NCBI GenBank assembly: GCA_016721765.1
Contig: JADKHO010000002.1
Coordinates: 682,001 to 746,000 of the forward strand
Reading direction: 5' to 3'
Length of the DNA: 64,000 nucleotides
DNA from: Bacteroidota bacterium
GTDB lineage: Bacteria; Bacteroidota; Bacteroidia; UBA4408
Every line of letters starts with the position of its first letter. The first letter of the stretch is position 1. A program made the position numbers and the translations under genes. Positions 26,441 to 36,400 of this stretch are shown here, piece after piece. The notes beneath the pieces were generated by a model that was given only the letters and a program-made list of their open reading frames with translations, searched no databases and was not told the origin of the DNA.

Positions 26441-27778
26441 TTAACCCTTACTAGCCTCCTTTCCAAACCGAATCCCAAGCTCTTGCAACTCTTGCAACAC
26501 CGGCTCATAAATTTCTTTCATTACCGGAATGCGAACACCAGTGAGTTTAATTTCTCCTTTCAAAATTTTTCGTGCGGCAATGGCCATGGGCAAGCCCACA
26601 GTTTTTGCCATTGCAGTATGCACATTGTCATCACCTTTTACAACCAGTGTGGAATAAATTTTTCTTACCTTTCGGGCGGAAGTATTCCGGGTTTCAAATT
26701 GATGTTGCATCACTATCATATCCTTATCATCAGGTTTAAGCAACCATTTATTTTCGAGCAAATGCTGTAAGATTTGCGCAGGGGTTCCATTGGGCAATTC
26801 AATTTTTGTTTCGTCAAATATCCCAAGCCATTCCAGCTTTTCAAGCACAGCAGCATCAAAATCAGCACCCATAAATTCAATCAATTTTTCTTTGGTCGAT
26901 TTTTTCCCGAAAGGCAAATACGACTCAATTAATGCGCGATAGGTCATTTCGTTGGCGCGCTCAATTTTATAGGTATCGTCGGTTAATCCCAATTTCACAA
27001 ACACATTCCATGCTTTGCAATAGCCCGTCATGCGCAAGGTTCCACGAAGAATGGTAGGAATATTTTCAATTCCATATGGAGCACGATACGATAAGGAATC
27101 GCGATTTGCATAACCATCAAAACTGCCAATGCCTTCCACAGTGATTGATTCAGTTTGTGTAAATAAACGATTGTAAGGTATGTATTTGTACTCCCCATTT
27201 TCTTTGTATTGAGCAGTTGCTTGTCCCGCCAATATTACATTGCGTGGATTCCATGAAAATTTATATCCCCAAGGATTGTCGTTGCTTTCGGGAGCAACCA
27301 AACCACCACAATACGATTTAAACAAAGTGATCTCCTCTCCTGCTGCTTTTGCAGCATCAATAATTTTCATGGCTGATAAGTGATCAATACCCGGATCCAA
27401 GCCAATTTCATTAAGCAATAAAATACCAGCTTCTTTAGCTGCTTCATCTAAAGTTTTCATCTCATCAGAAACATAAGAAGCAGTCACCAAATTCTTTTTA
27501 AAACGGACACAATCCTGCGCTACTTTTCCATGCAAGTTGGCCGGCAACATGCTAATCACCAAATCGGCACCTTGAATTTCCTTATGGCGTTGTGCTTCAT
27601 CATTCATGTCAAATGCAATGGCTTCGCCCTTTTCATGCCCTGCAATTTTTTGTTGTGCTAATTCCAAGGAAACATCTCCCACTTTTACTCGCCAGTTTTC
27701 GAAGCTTGCATGCGTCAATAAATAAGAAATTAAGGAAGACGAAGAGCGCCCCGCACCAATCACAAATATGCTTTGCAT
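26441..27778 (-). CDS. Saccharopine dehydrogenase family oxidoreductase
   Basis: A 445-residue cytoplasmic protein with an N-terminal NAD(P)-binding Rossmann fold (FVIGAGRSSSSLISYLL, 5-21) and the family signature NEIGLDPGIDHLSAM near residue 125, followed by the catalytic/substrate half (SYCGGLVAPESNDNPWGYKF, in part). Closest to the saccharopine dehydrogenase (glutamate-forming)/LYS9 type, which splits or forms saccharopine in lysine metabolism using NAD(P). No lysine-ketoglutarate reductase gene is adjacent, so the reaction direction and even substrate (saccharopine versus carboxyspermidine-like) are uncertain. Divergent from the downstream POT transporter gene, sharing a 137-base intergenic region. 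Confidence 0.8.
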   Translation of the reverse strand: MQSIFVIGAGRSSSSLISYLLTHASFENWRVKVGDVSLELAQQKIAGHEKGEAIAFDMNDEAQRHKEIQGADLVISMLPANLHGKVAQDCVRFKKNLVTASYVSDEMKTLDEAAKEAGILLLNEIGLDPGIDHLSAMKIIDAAKAAGEEITLFKSYCGGLVAPESNDNPWGYKFSWNPRNVILAGQATAQYKENGEYKYIPYNRLFTQTESITVEGIGSFDGYANRDSLSYRAPYGIENIPTILRGTLRMTGYCKAWNVFVKLGLTDDTYKIERANEMTYRALIESYLPFGKKSTKEKLIEFMGADFDAAVLEKLEWLGIFDETKIELPNGTPAQILQHLLENKWLLKPDDKDMIVMQHQFETRNTSARKVRKIYSTLVVKGDDNVHTAMAKTVGLPMAIAARKILKGEIKLTGVRIPVMKEIYEPVLQELQELGIRFGKEASKG

Positions 27779-27864
27779 AAATTATTTTTTAGGAGCACGA
27801 AGGTAAAACAATTGAAGAAATAGTGCTGATTATGACAATTTAATTATTATCAGCCGGGGCATAA

Positions 27865-27892
27865 TTTGAGTTTCACAATTTTACTATATTCG
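27865..27892 (+). promoter_or_regulatory. Probable promoter of the POT transporter gene
   Basis: TTTG at 27865-27868, a 16-base spacer and TATATTCG at 27885-27892 (one mismatch to TAnnTTTG), ending 23 bases before the start codon. Confidence 0.45.
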
Positions 27893-27915
27893 CCAAACAC
27901 TAAACCAAAAAATTT

Positions 27916-29682
27916 ATGAATCAAACCAATCAAACAGGACATCCAAGAGGCTTGTATTTATTGTTCTTTACTGAAATGTGGGAACGTTTCAGCTACTATG
28001 GTATGCGGGCCATTTTTATATTATTTCTAACAAAGGCTTTAATAATGACGTCTGCCGAAGCTTCCAACGTTTATGGCAGTTTTACCGGATTGGTTTACCT
28101 CACACCCTTGCTGGGAGGCTATATTTCTGATAAATTTTGGGGAAATCGAAGAAGTATTTTAATTGGTGGCTTATTAATGGCAGTTGGACAATTCCTACTT
28201 TATTTAAGCGGAAGTGCCGTTACTGAAGGGGTGCAAAGTGCCTCTTCTCTATCATTGCTTTGGGGCGGGTTAACTTTTCTAATCATTGGTAATGGTTTTT
28301 TTAAGCCAAACATTTCAACCATGGTTGGACAGTTGTATCCTAAAAACGATTCAAGAATTGATGGTGCATTTACCATTTTTTACATGGGAATAAATATGGG
28401 AGCTTTCTTTTCTCCGTTTATTTGTGGAGGGTTGGGAGATACAGGAAATGTTGCCGATTTTAAATATGGATTTCTGGCTGCAGCCATTGGAATGATCATA
28501 AGTACAATTTCTTTTGAATTATTAAAAAACAAACATCTTAAAGATCCTGAAGGAAATCCACTTGGAATGCCTAAAGCAGCTATGGATGTTAAAACATATG
28601 GTGTTATTCTTGGCTCCATTGCACTCATATTTGGCTTGTTGAATTATCAAAATATTATGAATTTTATTTTTGGTGCGGCTGCAGTTGCCGATGTAAATTC
28701 AACTGCGCACATGATTGCAAGTATTGATTTAATTGGCTATTTAATTTATGGTTCAATTGTGATAATGCCCCTTGTAATTCTTACCGATAAATCACTAATC
28801 AAAGATGAATGTGAGCGCATAATAGTAGTTTTTATTCTGGCATTTTTTGTTGTTTTTTTCTGGGCTTGCTTTGAACAAGCAGGTGCATCCCTTACATTGT
28901 TTGCTGATGCGCAGGTAGATCGAGCCATTGTAATGAACATCAGTAAATTTGTAATATTAGGAAGTCTTAGCTTATTAATGTATTTCCTTGCAAAAGCTTT
29001 CGGTTGGTTTTTTGAATGGACAAAAAAAACTGTTATGTTACTTCAAGCTATATTTATTGGTTTGTTGGTAATCTTAACTTTTACAGGATATATTAACGAC
29101 TTTCACATGAATGAATTTCCTGCTTCTTGGTTTCAATCGGTAAATCCTTTAGCAATAATTATATTAGCTCCAGTCTTTACTATCATTTGGGGTAAGCTAG
29201 CAAACATAAATATGGAACCTTCCTCACCATTAAAAATGGCAATGGGATTAGGATTGGTAGCTCTGGGCTATGTAATTATTGCATTTGCAGTTCATGGTGT
29301 AGATCCTTCAACCAAAATTGCGATGTTTTGGTTATTTGCTTTATACATTGTGCATACCATGGGAGAACTTTGCTTATCTCCAATTGGGCTAAGTATGGTT
29401 AGTAAACTGGCTCCATTACGCCTCTCTTCATTGCTTATGGGTACCTGGTTTTTGGCCAATGCTGCAGCAAACAAATTTGCAGGTACATTAAGTGCATTGA
29501 TACCTCCGGGAGCGGGTGAAGCACCAGCAGAAGCGGGCGCAAAAATTCCAAGCTTTTTAGGGGTCGAAATTTCGAACCTTTTTGTATTCTTTTGTGTATT
29601 TATTGTGTTAAGCGGTGCAGGATCATTAATTTTAGTGGCTATTTATAAGCGATTAATAAAAATGATGCACGGTGTGAATTAA
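27916..29682 (+). CDS. Proton-dependent oligopeptide transporter (POT/PTR family)
   Basis: A 588-residue polytopic inner-membrane protein. The N-terminal ExxER motif of helix 1 is present (Glu20, Glu23, Arg24 in TEMWERFSYYGMRAIF), which couples proton binding to peptide transport, and the PTR2 signature region GNGFFKPNISTMVGQLY follows. About 12-14 hydrophobic helices can be counted. Length is slightly above the 500-residue bacterial average because of inserts between the later helices, a common feature of Bacteroidota POT proteins. It imports di- and tripeptides with H+. It is monocistronic: promoter upstream and a strong hairpin terminator 19 bases after the stop. Confidence 0.9.
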   Translation: MNQTNQTGHPRGLYLLFFTEMWERFSYYGMRAIFILFLTKALIMTSAEASNVYGSFTGLVYLTPLLGGYISDKFWGNRRSILIGGLLMAVGQFLLYLSGSAVTEGVQSASSLSLLWGGLTFLIIGNGFFKPNISTMVGQLYPKNDSRIDGAFTIFYMGINMGAFFSPFICGGLGDTGNVADFKYGFLAAAIGMIISTISFELLKNKHLKDPEGNPLGMPKAAMDVKTYGVILGSIALIFGLLNYQNIMNFIFGAAAVADVNSTAHMIASIDLIGYLIYGSIVIMPLVILTDKSLIKDECERIIVVFILAFFVVFFWACFEQAGASLTLFADAQVDRAIVMNISKFVILGSLSLLMYFLAKAFGWFFEWTKKTVMLLQAIFIGLLVILTFTGYINDFHMNEFPASWFQSVNPLAIIILAPVFTIIWGKLANINMEPSSPLKMAMGLGLVALGYVIIAFAVHGVDPSTKIAMFWLFALYIVHTMGELCLSPIGLSMVSKLAPLRLSSLLMGTWFLANAAANKFAGTLSALIPPGAGEAPAEAGAKIPSFLGVEISNLFVFFCVFIVLSGAGSLILVAIYKRLIKMMHGVN

Positions 29683-29701
29683 AATAATATTGCTTTTTTA
29701 C

Positions 29702-29743
29702 AAAGAGCCGTTTGCAATTTAAATTGTAAACGGCTCTTTTATT
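29702..29743 (+). terminator. Strong intrinsic terminator after the POT gene
   Basis: A 19-bp inverted repeat with one wobble pair (AAAGAGCCGTTTGCAATTT at 29702-29720 paired with 29722-29740 after almost no loop) ends in TTTT. It is symmetrical enough to work in both directions. Confidence 0.85.
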
Positions 29744-29803
29744 GTAGAAATGTTAAAGCGTACGAATAAATATTTCTTGTCGCCTTCATGAATTTCTTTC
29801 TTT

Positions 29804-29811
29804 TAAATTTG
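29804..29811 (+). promoter_or_regulatory. -7 element before the class II amidotransferase gene
   Basis: TAAATTTG matches TAnnTTTG and lies 22 bases before the ATG. No convincing -33 TTTG at the ideal distance. Confidence 0.4.
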
Positions 29812-29833
29812 CAAGGCCTCAAAAATATACCAC

Positions 29834-30598
29834 ATGTGCCGAATGATTGCCAAGGCCAGCATTGCGCCTAGTTCCATACTCGAAGAAATGCTTACTTGCC
29901 CCCATTCCCTTAAACAACTTTCAACACAAGGTCGTTTACCGGATAATCCAAAAGAACGCGGAAATCATAACGACGGTTGCGGACTTGCATTTGCTATCGA
30001 AAATAAGATTGAACTTCATAAACGAAACCGACAAGAAGCATGGAATGCGAGTTACATTGAAACCGTAAAATCCGCCACCTCAAATTTATTTATTGCACAC
30101 AACCGACTTACCTCTGCAGGACTGGAAACGCGTGTAGAAGGCTCTCACCCTTTTGCCATTCAGGCACAAGGCATTGAGTATTGCTTTTCACACAATGGAA
30201 CCATTTATGATTTTGTGGAAGAAGCAAAGCGAAGAAACACCTCTGACTCCTATTTATTTCTCGAAAATTTAATTTCACAAACAGCCTCCAATGCGTCGTC
30301 AGAAATAATTAAACGGCTCACTAATTTAATGCACAAGTGTGAATATAGTTCCTTGATTGGACTTTTAATGAGCCCAAAAAATTTATTGGTGTGGCGCATT
30401 TTTAATGAAACAGACAAAGCGCTTCAAAGTGACTATGAACTTTATTATACAATGTATTTCAAATTAAAAAAAGATGCAATCGTGTTTGCTTCCGAACCAC
30501 TCGATGATGAATCATGGACATTACTGCCCAATAAAAGTTTGTTGAGTATTGAACCGTACATTGAAAAACTAAACATTCAATACCATGTGCTTTCCTAA
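29834..30598 (+). CDS. Class II glutamine amidotransferase (YafJ-like)
   Basis: A 254-residue single-domain N-terminal-nucleophile amidotransferase. The catalytic Cys is residue 2 (MCRMIAKAS), exposed after Met removal. Other conserved blocks are NHNDGCGLAF, IAHNRLTSAG and CFSHNGTIYDF, the glutamine-binding and oxyanion loops. Stand-alone proteins of this family have no known acceptor; they may be glutaminases or serve an unknown synthetase. The ORF begins exactly at the required MC. The following MBL gene starts 27 bases later on the same strand, so the two are probably co-transcribed. Confidence 0.85.
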   Translation: MCRMIAKASIAPSSILEEMLTCPHSLKQLSTQGRLPDNPKERGNHNDGCGLAFAIENKIELHKRNRQEAWNASYIETVKSATSNLFIAHNRLTSAGLETRVEGSHPFAIQAQGIEYCFSHNGTIYDFVEEAKRRNTSDSYLFLENLISQTASNASSEIIKRLTNLMHKCEYSSLIGLLMSPKNLLVWRIFNETDKALQSDYELYYTMYFKLKKDAIVFASEPLDDESWTLLPNKSLLSIEPYIEKLNIQYHVLS

Positions 30599-30625
30599 TT
30601 TATTGCTGAAGTTCAACTCAATTAT

Positions 30626-31732
30626 ATGCTAATTATAATTTCGATTCTATTTGTATTCATCCTTCTACTATTAGTTGGATTTATTTTTATGCAACAATCC
30701 CAATTTGGAAAAATGGCTAGCGGTGCGCAAATGGAAGCCATTCAAAAATCACCCAATTTTAAAAACGGTAAATTCCAAAACCTAAACTTCACTCCCGATC
30801 TTACCGAGGGCGCTACGTATAGCAGTGTGCTTAAAGAATTTATTTTAAAACGCAGTAAAAGAATTACGCCCAAACAAGAATTGCCTACTTTTAAAACTAA
30901 CTTATTTGAGTTAGCTATTACCGAAAATGTACTGATTTGGATGGGTCACTCCACTTATTTTTTGCAGGTGGAAGGAAAGCGAATTTTAGTAGATCCGGTG
31001 CTGAGCGGAAGTGCATCTCCCATACGTGCTACCACAAGAAGCTTTAAAGGCACAGATATTTATCGCGCAGAAGATATTCCTCCAATTGATTATTTATTTA
31101 TTTCACACGATCATTGGGACCATCTGGACCATAAAACAGTTGTTGCATTAAAACCAAAAATAAAAAAAATAATTACCGGACTTGGTACTGGGGCACATAT
31201 AAAACATTGGGGCTTTTCAGAAGAAATCATTTATGAAAAAGATTGGAATGAAACACTTTTATTAGAAGATGGTTTTGAAATACAAACTTGTCCGGCGCGT
31301 CATTTTTCGGGAAGAGGATTTGTGCGCAACCGTGCCATTTGGTTGTCGTTTGTTTTAAAAACTCCGAAACGAAAACTATTTCTAGGAGGTGACTCGGGTT
31401 ATGATACACATTTTAAAAGTATTGGAAAGCAGCATGGGCCCTTTGATTTAGCGATTTTAGAATGTGGCCAATACAATAAAAACTGGAAATACATTCACAT
31501 GATGCCCGAAGAACTGTTGTTAGCTGCAGAAGAACTCAAGGCTCAAAAATTATTACCGGTGCATTGGGCAAAATTTGCATTGGCACAGCACGATTGGGAT
31601 GAACCCATAATAAGGGTTAAAGCAGAAGCCATGCGACAAAATTTCCCGTTACTTCACCCTAGGATAGGCGAAATTATCAACTTCGATGAACCGCATCAAA
31701 CATTTGACGAATGGTGGAAAAATATAACTTAA
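30626..31732 (+). CDS. Membrane-anchored MBL-fold hydrolase (NAPE-PLD/UlaG-like)
   Basis: A 368-residue protein with one N-terminal transmembrane helix (residues 1-22) and a metallo-beta-lactamase fold. The dizinc motif SHDHWDHLD gives His161, His163, Asp165 and His166; later ligands are in CPARHFSGRG and GGDSGYD, and VHWAKFALAQHDW near the end carries the terminal His. Sequence style matches the NAPE-phospholipase D/UlaG branch, which cleaves phosphodiesters or lactones; bacterial substrates are mostly unknown. It is preceded on the same strand by a class II amidotransferase. Location is probably periplasmic face or cytoplasmic face of the inner membrane. Confidence 0.85.
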   Translation: MLIIISILFVFILLLLVGFIFMQQSQFGKMASGAQMEAIQKSPNFKNGKFQNLNFTPDLTEGATYSSVLKEFILKRSKRITPKQELPTFKTNLFELAITENVLIWMGHSTYFLQVEGKRILVDPVLSGSASPIRATTRSFKGTDIYRAEDIPPIDYLFISHDHWDHLDHKTVVALKPKIKKIITGLGTGAHIKHWGFSEEIIYEKDWNETLLLEDGFEIQTCPARHFSGRGFVRNRAIWLSFVLKTPKRKLFLGGDSGYDTHFKSIGKQHGPFDLAILECGQYNKNWKYIHMMPEELLLAAEELKAQKLLPVHWAKFALAQHDWDEPIIRVKAEAMRQNFPLLHPRIGEIINFDEPHQTFDEWWKNIT

Positions 31733-31829
31733 CAAAATGTTTAGCCATCTGTTTTGAATTCTCAATCCTTTACGCTAATTTCACTTTCCATTCTGGTGCT
31801 TCAATGCACAGAATACTATTGAATACAAT

Positions 31830-33242
31830 ATGAATCAAAGAATTTCTAAAATATATCCCACCCTAATTTCAACCCTCTTGCTTTTACTTTTAAGTTTTGG
31901 CACCATGGCACAAAAGGCCTGGAAGCTGGATGTAAAAGGCAAAGTGCGTGACGATGCTACGAATGAACTTTTGAGGGGGGCAAAAGTAGAAATTACAAAA
32001 GGCGGAGCGCCGTTTAAGACTATCTATGCTGATAATAGCGGGAGTTTTTCATTTATGTTAGATCCTGACAATTCTTACACCATTACGGTTTCTCATAACA
32101 GTTATGTTTCAAAAATAATTACCATTTCAACCGAAAACACTCCGGGTGATGCGGAGGTTAAAGAAAATTTCTCTGCATCTACCAATTTTGGATTATTTAA
32201 ACGTGTACCGGATGTGGATTTTTCGGTATTAGATAGTCCGATAGGTGCCGTTTTCTTTGACCCTGCTGAAAATAAATTTGATTATAGTGTGGTGGATTTT
32301 GACTTGAAAAAAAAGTTGGAAGAACTTAAAAAAGCGATTGAGAAACAAAAAGCGGATAAGGAAGCTCAAGAAAAAGCGGAGAAAGAAGCAGCGCTTGCTA
32401 AAGCAGCGTTTACAAAAGATTCATTAGCTAAGGCGGAGGCGGATGCTAAGAAAAAAGCGCTGGCAGATGCAGAAGAAGCTAAACGCAAAGCTGCAGCAGA
32501 TGCGAAAGCGGAAGCAGATGCTAAGAAAAAAGCAATAGCAGATGCGGAAGAAGCAAAAAAGAAAGCTGCTGCAGATGCTGAAGCAGCTAAAGCCGAAGAA
32601 AAGAAAAAAGCATTAGCAGATGCGGAAGCTGCCAAAGCAGAAGCAAAGAAAAAGGCTGAACAGGAAGCGCTTGATAAAGAGACTGCAAAAAAGAATGCAG
32701 AGCAAGCTGAGTTGGATAAAATAAATGCTAAGAAAAAAGCGGAACAGGATGAACTTGCTGCCATTGCCGCAAAGAAGAAAGCCGAACAAGATGAACTAGC
32801 ATCGGCTGCAGCAAAAAAGAAAGCAGAACAAGAAGAAATCACAAAATCTGCGGAAGCAAAAAAACAAGCCGAACTCGAAGAAAAGAAAAATGCGCTTGCT
32901 AAGAAAAAAGCAGAAGACGAAGAACGCCGACTTGCCGCCGAAAAAGCTAAACCAACAACTGTTATTAAAAACGAAGCTCCGGTAATTAAACAAGCACCTG
33001 CCGAAAAACCTATTGAAAGCGCGCCTCCTGAAGTGATTCAACCTGAAAATGTGCGTTATGATGAATTTGATTTTGGAACCTATCACGTAAATAGAACCTT
33101 TATCACCACTGGAGGTATTGAAATTGAATACCAAAAAATTAAACATCAATGGGGCGGAATATTTTTTAAACGCGATGGCTTAGATATTACCGATGGTACC
33201 TACCGAAAGGAAATGCGTAAATATGGGTTGAAGGCGCAGTAA
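31830..33242 (+). CDS. Exported protein with regulatory-like beta domain and long Ala/Lys/Glu coiled coil
   Basis: A 470-residue protein with a signal peptide (LISTLLLLLLSFGTMAQ), a carboxypeptidase-regulatory-like beta-sandwich at about 33-112 (KVRDDATNELLRGAKVEI ... YTITVSHNSYVSK), then about 215 residues (165-380) of near-continuous heptad-like KKKAEADAKKA-type sequence predicted to be a single charged helix or coiled coil, and a small C-terminal domain (VRYDEFDFGTYHVNRTF ... KRDGLDITDGTYR). The helical stretch resembles the TolA periplasmic helix in composition. Similar domain unions occur in Bacteroidota envelope proteins, but I do not know a function. The low-complexity DNA produces long antisense Ser/Ala frames that are not genes. 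Confidence 0.75.
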   Translation: MNQRISKIYPTLISTLLLLLLSFGTMAQKAWKLDVKGKVRDDATNELLRGAKVEITKGGAPFKTIYADNSGSFSFMLDPDNSYTITVSHNSYVSKIITISTENTPGDAEVKENFSASTNFGLFKRVPDVDFSVLDSPIGAVFFDPAENKFDYSVVDFDLKKKLEELKKAIEKQKADKEAQEKAEKEAALAKAAFTKDSLAKAEADAKKKALADAEEAKRKAAADAKAEADAKKKAIADAEEAKKKAAADAEAAKAEEKKKALADAEAAKAEAKKKAEQEALDKETAKKNAEQAELDKINAKKKAEQDELAAIAAKKKAEQDELASAAAKKKAEQEEITKSAEAKKQAELEEKKNALAKKKAEDEERRLAAEKAKPTTVIKNEAPVIKQAPAEKPIESAPPEVIQPENVRYDEFDFGTYHVNRTFITTGGIEIEYQKIKHQWGGIFFKRDGLDITDGTYRKEMRKYGLKAQ

Positions 33243-33451
33243 AACTTAGTTCTTATTGTGTTCATCACCTTATCGTAAAATCTACAATTTTTAATTTGTG
33301 CTAAATACTTATCCAACGGTAATATTCTTATTGTATGGCTGAATATATTTGTATCCTACCACGAATTAAATTCGTTATTCAAAGTATGAATTTTTACTAA
33401 AATTTAACCCTATTTTCACCCTAATCCTTTATCCACTATAATCAAATCTTT

Positions 33452-36400
33452 ATGCTAAAATCAAAACTCCTTTTCGCTCTTGCATTAGTATCCTTTCTTC
33501 AACTAAAAGCGCAATATCAAACACATTTATTGTCCTACACCACACTATGCATGAGTACTCCCGATATGGATGGGGATGGCGATAAAGACATATTAACTGG
33601 TGGACTTTCAAACTTGCAATGGCAAGAAAATATTGGTGGCCGACAATTTATAAGTCATACTATTGGTCAAAAGCAAGATCAAGTGCAATCGGCTATTGCT
33701 GCTGATTTGGATAAGGATGGAGATATGGATGTGGTTACTGCTTCCTTTACAGATGATCGCGTTTACTGGATGCGGAATGATGGGAACAATGTATTTACTT
33801 CAATAGTTTTATCAAATTCCGCAACTGGCGCAGCTTCGGTAGATGTAATTGACCTTGACAGTGATGGTGACTCCGATGTGGTGTGTGCCGCTTTTGGCGA
33901 TGATAAAATTTTCTGGTTGCAAAATAACGGATCGCAATCCTTTACTGCTATTGATATCCTCACCGGTTTTGATGGACCCAATACAGTTGTTTCCAACGAT
34001 TTCGATATGGATGGAGACATGGATTTAGCTGCAGCCTCGCAACTCGATAGTACAATTGTTTGGCTCGAAAATGACAGCAATCAACAATTTACTTCACACA
34101 TTTTAATCAGCAATTTAAACATCCCTCGAAACATCAGTTTGTGTGATGTGGATAGGGATAATGACATGGATTTGATGTATGGTTCAAGTGCGGGATCCGG
34201 ATGGTTTACCAATACCGCCGGCACTTTTATCAGGCGCAATATGGCAAGTGGCGAATTCCGTGACATCTATGCAGTAGATTTAAACAACGATGCTCAAAAC
34301 GATGTGCTACTTGCCGATTATGCTGACGATCGACTCACTTGGATTCGTAACACCGGTAACTTAACTTTTGTGTTGGGCGATTATTTGGATTTTGCATTAG
34401 ACAATGTTTCTATGGTGGGAGCTGCCGACTTTGATGGCGATGGCAACATGGATGTGATAGGTGCTTCGGGATTCGATGTTAAAGTGTATTGGAATAGCCC
34501 CACACATGTATTCACAAAGTTTCGATTGAATCGCTATTTATCCGACGCCAATTATGCTTGTCATGGCGATTTTGACAACGATGGTGATATTGATTTATTA
34601 GCTGCAGGATATGCCAACATTAACTTTTATCGTAACGATAGCAATGGTGTATTTACAACGCTTCCTGTTTTTCCATTATACTCGTCAATGGGTTGCCGAC
34701 AAATTCGCGCTGCGGATATAGATGGTGATGGCGACATGGATGCTGTGTATACCGAAAATAATGGCAACCGTGTGAGTTGGCTCGAAAACCAAGGCGCCGG
34801 TGTTTTTGTGGATCACTTGCTTGTTTCAATCATAGATCCTTATGCTGTTTATCCTATCGATTTTGATTTTGATGGAGATATGGATGTGGTCGCTTCTACG
34901 GTTCAATCAACATCTACTGCTAAAGTGTTGTGGTTTGAAAACGATGGGAACGAAATTTTCACGCAACATTTAGTTGATGCCAGTTATCATTATCCGTTGG
35001 ATGTTTTTCCTTTGGATTATGATCAGGATGGATTTATGGATGTAGTTGCTGCTTATGCAGGAACGGCAGGCTCACAAAAAGTTGTAGTGCATTATAATTC
35101 CGCCACCGGATTTAATTTTAATAATTGGGAGTTAAACGGAAGCGCATCTGGCGTGAATTCTGTTTTTGCTGTAGATGTTGATGGAGATAACGACGTGGAT
35201 GTGCTCTCTGCCAGTTTTGGCGATAACAGAGTAATGTGGTATGAAAGTCCTGCCGGAACAGAACACATTATCGATAACAATGCACAAGGTGCAACTTATG
35301 TGTATGCTGCCGATTTTGATGGTGATGGCGATATTGATGTAGCTTCCACTTCCCGCACAGACGATGAAATAAATTGGTATAGAAATGGCGGAAATCAAGG
35401 TTTCACCAAAATTAATATTGCCGAAAATATTCCCGATCCTGAAGTTATTTTGGGTGCTGATTTCGATAATGATGGCATTCTTGAATTGTATTCTACCTGT
35501 TCCTCTTCCGAAAGCGTGGCTTATTACAAACTTCCGGCACCCCAGCCACCACTGGTTTTAAACGATTGCAGCGACTTATTTATTTCGGAGTATATCGAAG
35601 GCACATCCAACAACAAAGCAATTGAATTATACAATCCAACAGCTGATACAATAGACTTATCGGGCTACCAAATTAATGTTTACACCAATGGAAATGGCTC
35701 TCCCAATCAAAGCGTAAATTTATCAGGAACAATTCTTCCGCTTGACGTATATGTGCTTGCGCATCCTTCGGCAAATGCAGGAATTTTAAATATAGCTGAT
35801 ACCACTTTTGGTTTTAGTTTTAATGGAGACGATGCCATTGCGCTTTTTAAAGATGGTCGCGCCCTTGACATTTTTGGAAAAATTGCTCAAGATCCGGGTA
35901 CCGAATGGAGCAGTGTAGGCGTATCTACCCTAAATACAACCTTGGTTCGCAATCCAACTTTTGCCAAAGGTAATAACCTCAATGCCGCATTCGATCCCAG
36001 CATTGAATGGATTCCCTTTTCGACCGACAACATCAGTAATTTGGGCAGTCACAGCTCACTTTGCTCCAGCTATTGTCCTCCGGTAATAGCTATCGTTGCC
36101 TCTGAAGATACGATCTGTGCAAACACAGTTGTAAGCTTTAGCAGCAGCGTGCAAAATGAAGGCACCTTGCCCCATTATCAATGGAAAATAAATGGAGCTC
36201 CAGTTGGCAGTGATTCCGCAGGTTTCTCCACTTCTAATTTAAATAACGGCGATGAAGTAACTTGCACCTTAACCAGTGATTTACCTTGCAGTATTTCACC
36301 TGTGCATAGTAATGCCATTAAATTTAAAGTATATCCGCTCGTTCAACCCGGCATTTCAATAAGCACCCCTTCAACCGTATTGTGTAGTGCGGCCCCCATT

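Noticed and set aside
32366..33149. Long antisense Ser/Ala/Phe frames
   Set aside because: They mirror the Lys/Ala/Glu coiled-coil gene on the plus strand; composition is that of a low-complexity shadow.
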